From contig MU619360.1 in NCBI GenBank assembly GCA_025201805.1, positions 37,346-68,615 on the forward strand: a DNA stretch of 31,270 nt. Reading direction: 5' to 3'. Both the position numbers and the translations under genes were made by a program. The notes below the pieces were generated by a model. The model was not told where the DNA came from. It saw only the letters and a list, made by a program, of their open reading frames with translations, and ran no database searches. This document shows positions 21,227-31,270 of this stretch, piece after piece; position 1 is the stretch's first letter, and the number at the start of each line of letters is the position of its first letter. The DNA is from Parasitella parasitica (lineage: Eukaryota > Mucoromycota > Mucoromycetes > Mucorales > Mucoraceae).

Positions 21227-21752
21227 AACTTTGTTTGAAGAATACCTTGAACTTAAAGACATGATGTATTTCACAAAACATTCTCTTTGTATTTTCACTA
21301 TGAATGAAATAAAGGAATTACTCCTTTTCTCTAAATATGAAACTCTCACTTAAAATCTTTTTAGGGAGACATTTCTCTTCTCTTAGAAACTTCTTGGCTT
21401 TTATCAGAAATAGAAGATTTGTTATCAGAAACCCTACTATATATTATCACGAAAACCGCGACATATATCATTTGCTTGAACTTTTTTTCAGAAACCATAA
21501 AAAGACTGTATTCAATAAGGGAGACCGAAAGAGACTACCTTTCATTCAGCAATGCAATGTTTGAATAAAGAGTCTTTGTGGCAGTAATCGTCTCCAATAA
21601 TCATCTTCAGTGAGCGGTTGATTTGGTGGTTTCAAATATTTGGTAAAAAATTAAAGGCAATATAAATTATGACAAAAAAGATGCATAAAGAACAGTTTGT
21701 ATTCTTTACACCTTTTTTTTTTCTTGAATATTTATTCATTAGAAATAGAGAA
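21227..21752. other. Spacer between element and alpha-tubulin
   Basis: AT-rich, holding the arm relic (21375-21515) and the 3' UTR side of the alpha-tubulin gene. No gene seen. Confidence 0.5.
21375..21515 (+). repeat. Diverged relic of arm-internal sequence outside the element
   Basis: The order AGAAACTTCT, CTTTTATCAGAAA, TATATTATCAC, ATATCATTTGCTTGAACTT, CAGAAAC closely parallels left-arm 17390-17505 in the same orientation, with substitutions and about 20 extra bases. It lies outside the right terminus at 21226, so it is a remnant of an older related copy or of an earlier rearrangement. Confidence 0.6.
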
Positions 21753-23195
21753 TTAGTATTCTTCGCCATCTTCAATTTCGGAATCACCCAAAGAATCAGA
21801 ACCGACTTCCTCATAATCCTTCTCAAGGGCAGCTAAATCTTCACGAGCCTCGGAGAATTCACCTTCTTCCATACCTTCACCGACATACCAATGGACGAAA
21901 GCACGCTTGGCATACATCAAATCGAACTTGTGGTCAAGACGAGCCCAAGCCTCAGCGATAGCAGTGGTGTTAGACAGCATACACAAAGCACGTTGAACGG
22001 TAGCAAGATCACCGCCAGGGACAGAAGCAGGGGCACGGCAATTGATACCGACCTTGAAACCAGTAGGGCACCAATCAACAAATTGAATGGTACGCTTGGT
22101 CTTGATGGTAGAAATGGCGGCATTTGTGTCCTTGGGGACAACATCACCACGATACAACAAACAACAAGACATGTACTTGCCAAGGCGGGGATCACACTTG
22201 ACCATTTGGTTATTAGGTTCGAAACAGGCGTTGGTGATTTCTTGAACAGAGAGTTGTTCATGGGTAGCCTTTGCCTTGGAGATGATGGGGGCATAAGTGA
22301 CCAAGGGGAAATGAATACGGGGGTAAGGAACCAAGTTGGTTTGGAATTCGTTCAAATCAACGTTGAGAGAACCATCGAAACGCAGGGAAGCGGTGATGGA
22401 GGAGACAACTTGAGCAATCAAACGGTTAAGGTTGGTATAAGAAGGACGCTCAATGTCCAAGTTGCGACGACAGATATCGTAGATAGCTTCGTTATCAACC
22501 ATGAAAGAGACATCAGAGTGTTCCAAAGTGGTATGAGTAGTCAAAATAGAGTTGTAGGGCTCAACAACAGAGGTAGCGACTTGGGGAGCAGGGTAGACAG
22601 AGAACTCGAGCTTGGACTTCTTACCGTAGTCGACAGAAAGGCGCTCCATCAAGAGGGCACCGAAACCAGAACCGGTACCACCACCAAACGAGTGGAAGAC
22701 CAAAAAACCTTGAAGACCAGTACAGTTGTCGGCCAACTTGCGGATACGGTCTAAGACAGAGTCAACGAGCTCCTTACCGACGGTATAATGACCACGAGCA
22801 TAGTTGTTGGCAGCATCTTCCTTGCCAGTGATTAATTGCTCTATATTGCGGGTCAAGGAGTCAGCACATGTATGCGCATGCGAAATGCTACATTCTTATT
22901 TGTTTGTTTTAAAACAAACAAACATAAACTTACCAGGATGGAATAATTGGCGATAGGCGCCAGTGCGAACTTCATCAACAACAGTGGGCTCCAAATCAAC
23001 CATGACGGTACGAGGCACATGCTTACCAGAGCTTGTTTCACTGAAGAAGGTATCGAAAGAGTTATCGCCAGTGTTTGCCTCATCGGGAATATGGCCATCG
23101 GGTTGAATACCGTGTTCAAGACAGTAAAGTTCCCAACAGGCGTTACCAATTTGGACACCAGCTTGACCGACGTGGATAGAAATAACTTCTCTCAT
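21753..23195 (-). CDS. Alpha-tubulin
   Basis: Two exons, complement of 21753-22840 and 22934-23195, give 449 aa. The start [20 protein letters not shown] is the alpha-tubulin N-terminus (beta would read MREIVHLQ). The GTP loop GGGTGSG is present, as are '[18 protein letters not shown]', with the catalytic-loop Glu of alpha-tubulin, and the C-terminal acidic tail ending Glu-Glu-Tyr. The 93-bp intron interrupts Glu in 'FHPEQLITG'. Position 40 is Ala (HIPDEA), so the acetylation Lys40 of many alpha-tubulins is absent. The terminal Tyr is kept. It forms the heterodimer with beta-tubulin and is the natural partner of the tau-like protein encoded 13 kb away. Divergence from family consensus is otherwise small. 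Confidence 0.97.
22899..22922. repeat. Perfect 24-bp palindrome in alpha-tubulin intron
   Basis: TTTGTTTGTTTT is followed directly by its complement. It starts 11 bases after the 5' splice site on the transcript strand and could form a hairpin or cruciform. Confidence 0.8.
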
Positions 23196-23310
23196 TTTGA
23201 TAATAGAATAGGGTGTTTAGAAAGTTGATTTATTCAAGAGTTAAGGGAGAATAAACAACAGTTGTTTGGATAAAAAAGAAAAAAGAAGGGGACGAGGTGA
23301 GGAATCATGG

Positions 23311-23319
23311 TTTTTTATA
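23311..23319 (-). promoter_or_regulatory. TATA box of alpha-tubulin
   Basis: TATAAAAAA on the minus strand, 116 bases upstream of the alpha-tubulin ATG. The whole space to the stop of the homeobox gene is only 165 bp, so this is the clearest core-promoter candidate for a highly expressed gene. It may overlap the homeobox 3' UTR. Confidence 0.55.
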
Positions 23320-23360
23320 CTACACAGTTTAATACAACGCGCCAATCATTGCAATGGGAA

Positions 23361-25035
23361 TCAATGAATAGCTGCTGCTAGATATTCATTCTCTTTAGAT
23401 AGCAAGTTTAGCTCTGCCTTTAATGCAAGAGCAGGACCGTCCAGCTGATGCAGACCAATGACGGAAGCTTGTTTATCTTCTGTATAATCCCTGCATTGAA
23501 TCCAGCTCTGCTGTGGTGTTTCCATGTAAAATGAAATCTGTTGAGCTGATGCAACATTAATTTCCAACCTTGCCCAGCCAGGTCGGCTACTTAATGGCGA
23601 TAGCTTTATAGATTGAACAAACTCTTGAGGAAACTCCATTTTGAACTTGGAAATACCATCCTGGATGCACCAGCTAAAGAGCTTGGTTTCTTTGTCAAAT
23701 TGGCAAGATAGATCGTTGGGTTCAAATGCCATTCGTTTCCAAGTTCCAATCTGCAGTGCTTCGGCAGAGATGCATTGTATATTAGAGGCGCTACTTGCGG
23801 TGGGGATATCAAAAGTGTTGCTGTTGTTATTAGTTGAGAGAATAGATGGCATAGTAGGCGTCATCATAAGAGAAGGGTCTTCATCTAGCATATGTATGTG
23901 TGAGTTGTGTGTTTATATTACAGTTAATTAACAACTTAAGCTTACAGAAAGGCAAGTCTGTCCACGCTAATTGCTGCTGCTGCTGGTCGTAAAGTGATAA
24001 ATCTTGAACAGTCAGATTTGCAAATTGCTCATGTTGAGCTGGAGATAATGAGCTTGCGTTATTCATCATGGTTGTATAGTCGATATTTTCTATTACGTTA
24101 CTAGTGTTTACATTAAATGGTATCATGGGGTTCTTATTAGATAGCTCGGCTGATGAACCGCGAAACTGTTTGTATGGTTGATGATAGAAGGTAGAGGTGT
24201 ATGGACCGATAGTATGGGCTCTTGCTCTTTGCGGGTGCATTTCTCTCCTTGGCCATTGGCTGTACGGATCAGAATTCAATGTGCCAGAAGGGCTAATGGA
24301 CCCACCGTTCTCATCCAGTATGCCATAAGCGGAAGCAACAGAATGAGGCGGAGGCGGTGGAGGAGGAGGCATAGATTTTAAAGAGATAGGAGGGGGCGGC
24401 ACTGAAGAAGATGAGGTGGAAGAGGAGGAGGAAGCATAGCGCTGATGTTGACGTTGCTGTTGTGCATATGGGTGATGCATGGTATGCTTTTGGCGTTGTT
24501 GCAGCTGCTGCTGCTGGTTATAATAATAGTAGTAATAGTAATAATACAAATCAGGGTTACTCTTAATGGGATCTTCCATGACTTGGCTGACATCTCCGCC
24601 CTCTTTCTGCCTCTGATGGTACACAGCAGCCTGACAGGCAGCTGCAGCCGCCGAAGAAGCATAGTACTGCATTCTCAGTGTCTCATCGTGCAACATGCTT
24701 GACTTTTTCGCTACATTTTTGACTTTGGCTCTTCTGTTTTGGAACCAAATTTGAATGGATCTTTCAGTCATGCCAAGCTCGCGAGATAATTGCTCTCTGA
24801 CACGGTTATTTGGACTGGGATGTACATTAAATGTCTTTTCTAAAACAGCAAGTTGTTCAGGTGTAGCACGGGTTCGTTTACGCGGCGCATTGTTAGAATT
24901 CGTACTTGAAGCTTTATCTTTGGCTGTCGTATTTTGTTGTGATGGTGGCAGTGGCGGTGGTGGCAAAGGCATCGTTGCGTATTGCTGCTGTAATGAATGT
25001 ATTGACGCGGGTGAAGATGAGGTGGGGTTATCCAT
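23361..25035 (-). CDS. Homeobox transcription factor (fungal Phx1/Pho2-like)
   Basis: Two exons, complement of 23361-23884 and 23946-25035, give 537 aa. The join at GTAAGC/CTAG gives 'DLPFYEDPSLMM'. The homeodomain is at about residues 51-108: RKRTRATPEQLAVLEKTF, helix 2 'NNRVREQLSRELGM', recognition helix 'IQIWFQNRRAKVKN' with Gln50 and Asn51. The middle (about 120-360) is low complexity: Ala, a nine-residue Tyr run, Gln, Ser and Pro runs. The C-terminal 130 residues ('IGTWKRMAFEPNDLSC', 'KFKMEFPQEFVQSIKLSP', 'QQISFYMETPQQSWIQCRDYTEDKQAS') match the conserved C-terminal region seen in fungal homeobox proteins of this class. It is a nuclear DNA-binding regulator. Targets unknown. The stop lies 165 bp from the alpha-tubulin start, same strand. 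Confidence 0.9.
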
Positions 25036-25798
25036 TACTATGGAGAGATACGAAAAGAAAAAAAAAGGGGGGGGGGGAGAGAAACAGTGGAAAGAAAGAG
25101 AGCCAACAAAGATTTAATAAAGAACTTTTAGTACAAAGTTTTATTGTGTGCTTTTGAAATATCCATCTCATAAACCTTGCGTACTTGATTTTTAATTGAC
25201 AGGCTACCGAATTTGAGTTTTATTCCGCACTCTTTTGTAACAAAGGAAAGTTACAACCGCTGTGATAATAGCACAATACCACGCTATTTAATATATTGGC
25301 AATTCTAGAACGTTATAACTATCAGTGATTTCAATTGGCATGGTTTTATACATGTGCCTTAACACATTTGACAACATTTTAGGATTGAGCATATCGGAGG
25401 TTTAATGTATTGTGGTAAAACCTAGTAGGCCTGGCTTTTTGCCTTCAAATTTTTGTTACACGTATTGTAAACCAAGCTTAACGGGTACACGTGCTATACT
25501 TGATATATACAAGCACCTTTTTTTTTGTAATAAATCTTTTATTACAATCAAGATATGAGAATGGCCTGATATTTGTCTCGACCTGTTAAATTGAATTATT
25601 AGAGAACTTCCACATTACATGTTTTGAGAAATCCCCAATTATTAATAAACACAAGAAATATATTTTAATAGAACACAAATTTAATTTCATATAATATATT
25701 CAAGGAGAAGGAATAGATTAAAAAAAAAAAATTGAGCAAGAACATAGAAAAACACATGAGTCGTTCTTTTCGTTGGAAACTTGTGTCTTATACATCAC

Positions 25799-25829
25799 CA
25801 TAAACCAGCTGCTGCTACCATGGTTTATG
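25799..25829 (-). terminator. Hairpin in arrestin 3' flank
   Basis: CATAAACCA and TGGTTTATG form a perfect 9-bp stem with a 13-base loop, 93-123 bases beyond the arrestin stop codon on the transcript strand. It could be a 3' UTR structure. A role in termination is a guess. Confidence 0.35.
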
Positions 25830-25842
25830 TTGAGAAAGTTTA

Positions 25843-25866
25843 GGGGAGAGGAGGGGAGAGGAGGGG
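25843..25866 (+). repeat. GGGGAGAGGA tandem repeat, G-quadruplex-like
   Basis: Two full units and a third GGGG: runs of G separated by AGA or A. It can form a quadruplex on the plus strand, while the arrestin transcript would carry the C-rich complement. Confidence 0.6.
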
Positions 25867-25921
25867 TATCAAGTCAGCTCTAGTATAAGACATTACAATT
25901 ATTATATTGCGGATCAATTTT

Positions 25922-27730
25922 TTAAGCTGCGTAATCAGGTGGGGGGATCGACGGTATACGATCCAAGAGAGGCATGGCCGGTGCTGATTCAGTTGGTAAA
26001 TACAAGGCTTGAGATGCTAATTCCATCTCCCTACAAAAGGCATGATAGCAAGCGCACAAATAAGGATGAGGTTGGTTAGGCTTGTCCATAGTCGTCATTG
26101 TCGATTGAGCTTTGTATTTTGATTTTTTACCACTCGGGTTGTTGATAGCTAGAGATGGCTTTACCCCTAATTCATGATAGGAGGGTAATCTACCGTAATC
26201 TTCTTTTAATCTGCAATCAAACACTGTAATAGGTGAATCCAATGTAATCGTCTCTCTGTTCCTGCCATCTTGAATATCTTGATGTGCCTTGGCCTTGTTC
26301 AGTCTAGATAGGACATTGGACCAACTTGCGCTATTCTGCTGCTGTGATTGTGGAGAATTGGTCGCAGTCAATGGTGGTGTGCTCGGTAAACTGGAGCTAT
26401 TACTGTTATTGTTGGCACTAGTGGTCGTCGGTGGTCTGCTCGATTGTGGAAGCGGTATTGAGGCGCCGACGCCTCGGGAGCTGTTGTGATGGTGATTATT
26501 TGCAAAATGAGCTGCTGGCGGTGGAGTAAGGGTACCCGTGGCTACTGCAGGTTCGGGTACTGCCATAGGCTCTTCAAAGCTAACTTGGCTGCTGCTTCTA
26601 CTGAGAAATTGTCGATTCCCGTCGATATCCAAGTAGGACAATGTCAAATTGATCTCTAGATGATGTTTGAATTGAATTTCTTTAACGTAGGTAGTATGCC
26701 GGATATTCTGCTGACACGTAGGTGCATGAAATGCTAAACGATGGGCAAAATCATGGACTAATTCAATGCCGTTTTGGTTCTTGTCAAATATGGGTGCCAG
26801 CTGCTTTGTTGTAACGTCAATCTCGCCAAACTCTGCTAACCTGACTGAGCCTGCGAACGGCATAGGAAATGTGATGGCATCGTTTCTCCATGCTCTCATT
26901 TCGGGTACACTATAACGTCGTGTTTCCGTCACATTGACTTCCATGTGCTCAATACGACTGTGTTTAAGATGTGGTTCGATAATCATGCGAATATAAAACA
27001 GATCGCCTGAAGAAAACGCTGCTGCTTCAATCAGGACTTCGATGTCGCCAAACACCATGTGTTTTTCAAATGTTCTCGACAAATTCGCTAACGAATTGTT
27101 TGTAAGGAGCGAGTTTGACATATAGGTTCGCAATATCATAACAGGTTTCGTAATGTGCCAACTATTAAGCATGACAATTCCAGGCCTTTGTACTTGAGCC
27201 TCTACGACATGACGGACTCGACCAAACGTATCTTCGATTGTTGCCACAGTGGACTAATAAAAACAGGTTAGTTTGTGTACGTTAAGTAAGGAGTATGCAA
27301 TACATTGAGCATTTACATTTGGTACAACGAAGGCAAATGAGAAACGGTGGGTTCCGGCCGGTAAAACAAAGGCTGGTGCATTCTTATCAATGTTGGGTGC
27401 CAAAATCTCGAGTGTTTGCTCTCCAAGAGACTTTTCTGCTGTCAACTTTGTTCCGCGTGCTCCAATGCCTTTTTTATGTATAGTAAAAACAAAAATTATG
27501 ATTTGACCCTTTCACTTTTATGTAAAATTTAACAGACCTTCAGGCCAATAGGTAGTGGAGTGGCTTTTCAAAGTAACTAGAACATTAGAAATCTTGGTTG
27601 CTTTGGACAAATTCAAAACCACATTGCCAGCAAATAATGTGGATGCATCTTCCGTTGGTAATCCCCTCAATATAATCGGCTTAAAGGGATCGAATGTCAG
27701 TTGCCCATGAGACAGAAGCCCTAATTGCAT
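25922..27730 (-). CDS. Alpha-arrestin (ART-type ubiquitin-ligase adaptor)
   Basis: Three exons, complement of 25922-27253, 27317-27468 and 27538-27730, give 558 aa. The arrestin N domain covers about residues 1-190 ('FAGNVVLNLSKATKISNVLVTLKSHS', 'LPAGTHRFSFAFVVP') and the C domain about 190-330 ('GDIEVLIEAAAFSSGDLFYIRMIIE'). The C-terminal third is disordered, with Ser/Asn/Gln/Pro runs, and contains two PY-type motifs: LPSY about 70 residues from the end and PPDY at residues 553-556, two residues from the C-terminus. PY motifs recruit Rsp5/Nedd4 HECT ligases. Fungal ARTs use them to ubiquitinate plasma-membrane transporters and trigger endocytosis. Introns are 63 and 69 bp. Cargo cannot be predicted. 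Confidence 0.9.
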
Positions 27731-29129
27731 CTTTCTTTGCGGTTGATGTTGTTGTTGGCTTGATATGTGTGTATCCAGAAGAAAGGAAAGGAAAGGAAAA
27801 AATAAGGATAGGGTCCAAAACGAAAATATTTTTTCATCAGGGAAACGAAATATGGTACAACCACAAGGCGGGATAAATCATAACCAACGAGAAACAGCAA
27901 TTGAATGTCGGTACCCTAATACATCGATACTATAGATGTTGCGTCTCTTTGTTGAAATGTCATCGTCTTTGTCGAGAGAAAGGGCCCGTTTACACCCAAG
28001 CTGTCAAACTCATATATTTGTTACACCAGAAATATAAATACACTTGAATGTTGAACTTGCAAAAAGAATTTAGGCTTCAGAGGAATGAATGCAGACAATT
28101 TTGCAAATTCATTTCAATTGCAAAAAGGCATGCAAGACAAGAAAAACTACAAACTACAGACTCTGCGGATACTATCATACCACTGTACTCTTTCTTGAAC
28201 TTTTTATTTGCTGGATTCTTCAGACACAAATTTGAAATGATATCAATAAATAGTGCTAGCACTCTCTGCTTTTGTTTATATGCTGATTTATGATCGATAT
28301 ACGCATTTTTATTGTTTTCTTTTGATAGAATTCGATGCATGTTTGAAAATGTGAGTGAGTATCAATAAGAAATGTATGTGAAAAACTCTGATCTATCATC
28401 GACGATAGCCGTGGAAAAATTTCCCAACATCAGAAAAACCAGTTTCTTGATCAAAAAGTTAGTTATTTGAGGTATTAACAGAAGCATATGAGCTGATCAA
28501 GAGTGGCCCTTATCCTATTCTATCAAGGTTGTACAAGAAAAATAAAGACAACAACATTCATCGCCTTTTGGATTAACTCTTGTTTTGATGGAATGATGTT
28601 TCATATCTCGCGCTTCAAGAAGGCTGTCTCAATTAACACAATACTAAATTAGATCCTATTTAGCCTATGAAGAAAGTCCCTTTCGTCGTTCATATAAAAC
28701 TTTGTTAATGTGTTGTGGTATATTGGCATTTCACTCAATTATAAACTTTCCATGTAATTAGTAGAATGTTTTCTCGCTGTGGTAAAGATGAAGATAAATG
28801 GTTCAAACTAGCTATATGTTATATCTGTAGTATTAATCAACTAGACAACTTTGTGTTTTGTAGTCTTTCTCGTCTAAAAGCAGCAATAGTAAGTTTATTC
28901 TGGAAACAAATACCGTTTGCTGTTCAAATAGGGTACATCATGAATATTCATGCGTTATTCTGCTTGAAACACAGGATCTGGATTCCCAATTTGAAAGACT
29001 CACTTTGTATTTTTTACTTTTGGTTCTTTACTTTCAAGTAAAAAACAATATCCAGTTTTATTTATGTAGATAAAAATATAAAAAACACAACCCTTGTTCT
29101 TTGTTTCAAGCAAATAGTTTTTGAAGCAA
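27731..29129. other. Gene-poor stretch
   Basis: 1.4 kb of AT-rich DNA. A GAAAG-type purine repeat lies near 27780-27800 in the arrestin 5' flank. Frames at 28048-28340 (both strands, overlapping) and 28766-29041 have no domain or coding bias that convinces me. No tRNA seen. Confidence 0.45.
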
Positions 29130-29525
29130 CTAATTACTGCCTATCAAACCATCCATCTTTTTACGTTTTGCAACTAGCCCATCTAATTTCAACCGGATGG
29201 CCAATATATCATTATCAATTTCTTGTCTTGCCCGTTTTAAATGAGCCATCCATGGCCTTTCCCTACATAATTAAGAACATGTAAGCCTAAATCATTAAAA
29301 AATACATAATTACTTAACAAATCATTCCGTGGTTGCTCTTGAGTAGATGGTGGCTGCTCTTGGGTGAATGATGGCTGCACTGGCTTACAGCAACAAAATG
29401 AAGAGCCACCCAAGATATTTTGTAGCCCCTTAAAGCACTATGAAAATGACAAAAAGTGAGATTATATTTCTTTATCCTTTATATGATTTATACGTTACAT
29501 AAGTTACCGGCTTGCCATTACACAT
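29130..29525 (-). CDS. Small Cys-rich / coiled-coil protein, hypothetical
   Basis: Predicted exons complement of 29130-29262, 29319-29437 and 29508-29525 give 89 aa. Start MCNGKP, then 'CFKGLQNILGGSSFCCCKP' with three adjacent cysteines, a linker repeating (S/T)-Q-E-Q-P, and a charged helix 'RPWMAHLKRARQEIDNDI' followed by '...LKLDGLVAKRKKMDGLI', probably a coiled coil. The GTAACT/TTTCATAG intron is good, while the second donor (GTTAAG) is weak but the only one that keeps frame. It starts within about 100 bp of a transposase relic on the other strand, so it may belong to that element. Not recognised with certainty. Confidence 0.4.
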
Positions 29526-29629
29526 GGTAGGTCATACAGTAATTTTTTCAAGAGTACGACAGATTGTGCGTTTTTGCACAGCATATAATAAGAAAAAGCT
29601 TGCAGCTTTTGCCTCATTTTCGGAGTGTA

Positions 29630-30260
29630 CAAAACAGAAGTTTGTACGGTACTGTAACTCGCGTCAAGCCTGTCGAAGAGCGAAGAAACTTAGCTGCCAC
29701 AATCGAGGTAAGATTTAAGTATGTCAACAAATTGTTGACAAAAGGCATTGTATCTTTGTCGATGAAGCTGGTTTTGATGCCAATTTGGTTCGTGGGGTTG
29801 GATACTCTAAGAAAAGGAGCCAGAGCGTTGTGTTCACGCAATCCAAGAGGGCTGTCAACGTCTCCATTCTTGCAGTCATTTCATATCATGGCGTTGAAGA
29901 TGTCTCTTTCAAGAAGGTCCAAGGAGGCACAACTGGCGAGATCTTCAAGGAGCTTATCCAAGGCATTATGAAGAAATTGGATGACACTGGGCTGGTTCAT
30001 ACCATTTTGTCATGGATAATGCCTCCATCCACGAGGGGACATGGTGAAAGAGTTGTTCAAGAACTCTCAGCACCAAATATGCCTTTGCCTCCGTAATCTC
30101 CCTTCCTCAATCCGATTGAGGGATGCTTCTCAAAGCTAAAGACCTTAGTCAGAAGAAATCCTGGTATGAGAGGTACTCATGTTTTGGTTGAACACATATG
30201 GAAGAGTACTTACGAAGTATCTGCTGAAAATTGCCAAGGATGGGTCCCAGTGCACTGAAA
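29630..30260 (+). pseudogene. Broken Tc1/IS630-like DDE transposase
   Basis: Catalytic-core motifs appear in order but in different frames. 'FVDEAGFDANLVRGVGYS' carries the first Asp (codon 29761-29763). 'VNVSILAVISYHG' follows. 'FVMDNASIH' with the second Asp (30015-30017) is in another frame. 'SPFLNPIEGCFSKLK' with the third acidic residue (Glu 30118-30120) is back in the first frame. A TAA at 30094-30096 stands where PPYSPFLNP would have Tyr, and an upstream part ('RVKPVEERRNLAATIEVRF') is in a third frame. This is the DDE_3 superfamily fold used by Tc1/mariner/IS630 elements. It cannot encode an active enzyme. No terminal repeats found. Confidence 0.7.
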
Positions 30261-30600
30261 AAAAAAACGAGATTTATTATTGACGAAATCAAGTTTGAAA
30301 ACTGACCAAAATCTGGTACCAGAAGGTTTCACAACACGAAGGGGTGGGTTTCTTGTGCACTTTCGTAAAATGTAGAAAATTTTACTTTCTTGCAATACTA
30401 TAAAGATGGGCCCAGTAATAAGAACTGACAACCAGGTTTATGACAAGAATTGCACATTTTGCAATGAATAAAGAAAAAAACGCGGTTTGCAAAAAAATAA
30501 AATAACTTACATCTTTTATTTTTTTTTTTAAAAAAAAAGATACTTTTCATGCAAAAAAAAAAAGAACGATACTTTTCTCTTTCTTTTTGATTAATTAATT

Positions 30601-30679
30601 CCTTACTCTTGGGAACTACTTTATTTCCTTTCTTTTGGGAGCTATTTTATTTCCTTCTCCTTGGGAGCTACTCTTTATT
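30601..30679 (+). repeat. Three tandem ~26-bp repeats
   Basis: Units starting CCTTACTCTTGGGAACTACT, CCTTTCTTTTGGGAGCTATT and CCTTCTCCTTGGGAGCTACT, each ending in a T-rich TTTATT. About 80 percent similar. No function inferred. Confidence 0.75.
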
Positions 30680-31151
30680 AAAAATGAAAATAAAAAATTA
30701 GCTTTTTAAGTGTTAATGATGCGTGCTGGAACAGATGTTTGTATGCTTTGTTGTGAGGGTGCGGTAACGGAGTGTAAATTTACCTGTACTTTCAGCAGTG
30801 TATGCTTATTCAACTATTCAACAATCCCTTCACGGCAAGTAGCTATCAAAACCAATACCACTTTTATGGTGCAAGGAAAAAGGATAAATCAAAATGAAAT
30901 AAACAAACTAAAAAGATTTATTTGTAATGTATTGAATATTTGTATGTACAGTTGACGAAACTAAGTTGGGCCAATGAAAATAGATTTTGGTCATTTCCAA
31001 ATTGAGTTGGGACACGATTACAAAAATGGGTCACGAATACGAAAATGGGACAACAAGATGAAAATGGGATATGAGTACGAACATGGAGACAATGTTAGTA
31101 TCTTTCAGAAGAATCAGAATTATTACAGCTTCTTACCTGCAATATCTTTAA

Positions 31152-31178
31152 GTTGCTGACTCACCGGAGTGAGCAGCA
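31152..31178. repeat. Inverted repeat near window end
   Basis: TTGCTG(A)CTCAC and GTGAGCAGCAA around a CGGA loop: an 11-bp stem with a one-base bulge. It could be the end of an element cut off by the window or a plain hairpin. Confidence 0.5.
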
Positions 31179-31270
31179 ACAACCACATTGGAGGTGGCGG
31201 TATGTCTTTTGAAGACCTGGGGGCGGCCATTTCCACACCAAATTGATGTGGCAATGGTGAGCATGTTCTT

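Larger units (their letters stand above)
25036..25921. other. Intergenic between homeobox promoter and arrestin 3' end
   Basis: 0.9 kb, AT-rich. Near the homeobox ATG is a purine tract (A then G runs at 25060-25080). The arrestin side holds a hairpin and a G-rich repeat described separately. No gene seen. Confidence 0.5.
30261..31270. other. Gene-poor AT-rich tail of window
   Basis: Long A/T runs around 30507-30560, tandem repeats, and two short unconvincing frames (30710-30955, 30974-31159). The second frame reflects loosely repeated AAAATGGG units at about 30965-31090. Confidence 0.4.

Noticed and set aside
21891-22754. 287-codon plus-strand frame
   Set aside because: Antisense shadow of alpha-tubulin, caused by biased codon use of a highly expressed gene. 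No domain of its own.
21753-23195. Beta-tubulin
   Set aside because: The N-terminus [13 protein letters not shown] and the C-terminal Glu-Glu-Tyr are those of alpha-tubulin.

Overview
The window looks like nuclear DNA of an early-diverging filamentous fungus, most likely Mucoromycota (Mucorales-type). The reasons are AT-rich spacers, many short GT-AG introns (about 50-100 bp), fungal versions of every recognisable housekeeping gene, and degenerate LINE, Tc1/IS630-like and foldback-type elements. The taxonomic placement is inference, since there is no rRNA or barcode gene here.

Layout. 1-1721 has no gene I can support. 1722-2798 (+) is a PCL-like cyclin, convergent with RRS1 (3024-4087, -). 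RRS1 is divergent from a nucleoside-hydrolase-family gene (4954-6261, +). Next come two minus-strand genes: a tau/MAP2/MAP4-type microtubule-binding protein with eight repeats (7019-8706), and V-ATPase subunit B in eight exons (9023-11080). A THEM6-like thioesterase (11830-12704, +) contains an 8-nt microexon and meets a KRE2/MNT1-type (GT15) mannosyltransferase homologue (12699-14355, -) tail to tail, with the stop codons overlapping by 6 bp. A decayed LINE fragment (about 15150-15660, -) follows.

15901-21226 is a roughly 5.3 kb element built of two inverted arms of about 1.6 kb. The arms are nearly identical and surround a badly decayed zinc-finger gene. A run of N lies in the right arm, and a diverged scrap of arm sequence lies just outside it. 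Beyond it are alpha-tubulin (21753-23195, -), a homeobox transcription factor (23361-25035, -) and an alpha-arrestin with PY motifs (25922-27730, -). The last 3.5 kb is gene-poor and holds a broken DDE transposase, a small divergent Cys-rich/coiled-coil gene candidate and short tandem repeats.

Functional themes. Two genes belong to the microtubule cytoskeleton (alpha-tubulin and the tau-like MAP). Several serve secretion and endomembranes (V-ATPase B, GT15 homologue, arrestin adaptor). The rest are ribosome biogenesis, cell cycle and transcription. They do not form an obvious cluster. The most notable item is the tau-like protein: eight KVGS...PGGG repeats each followed by a VQIY-like beta-strand motif, a basic Ser/Pro-rich N-terminus and a tau-like tail, in what is otherwise plainly a fungal genome. 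Exon boundaries were worked out by hand from reading frame, splice signals and family conservation. They are predictions, not transcript data.
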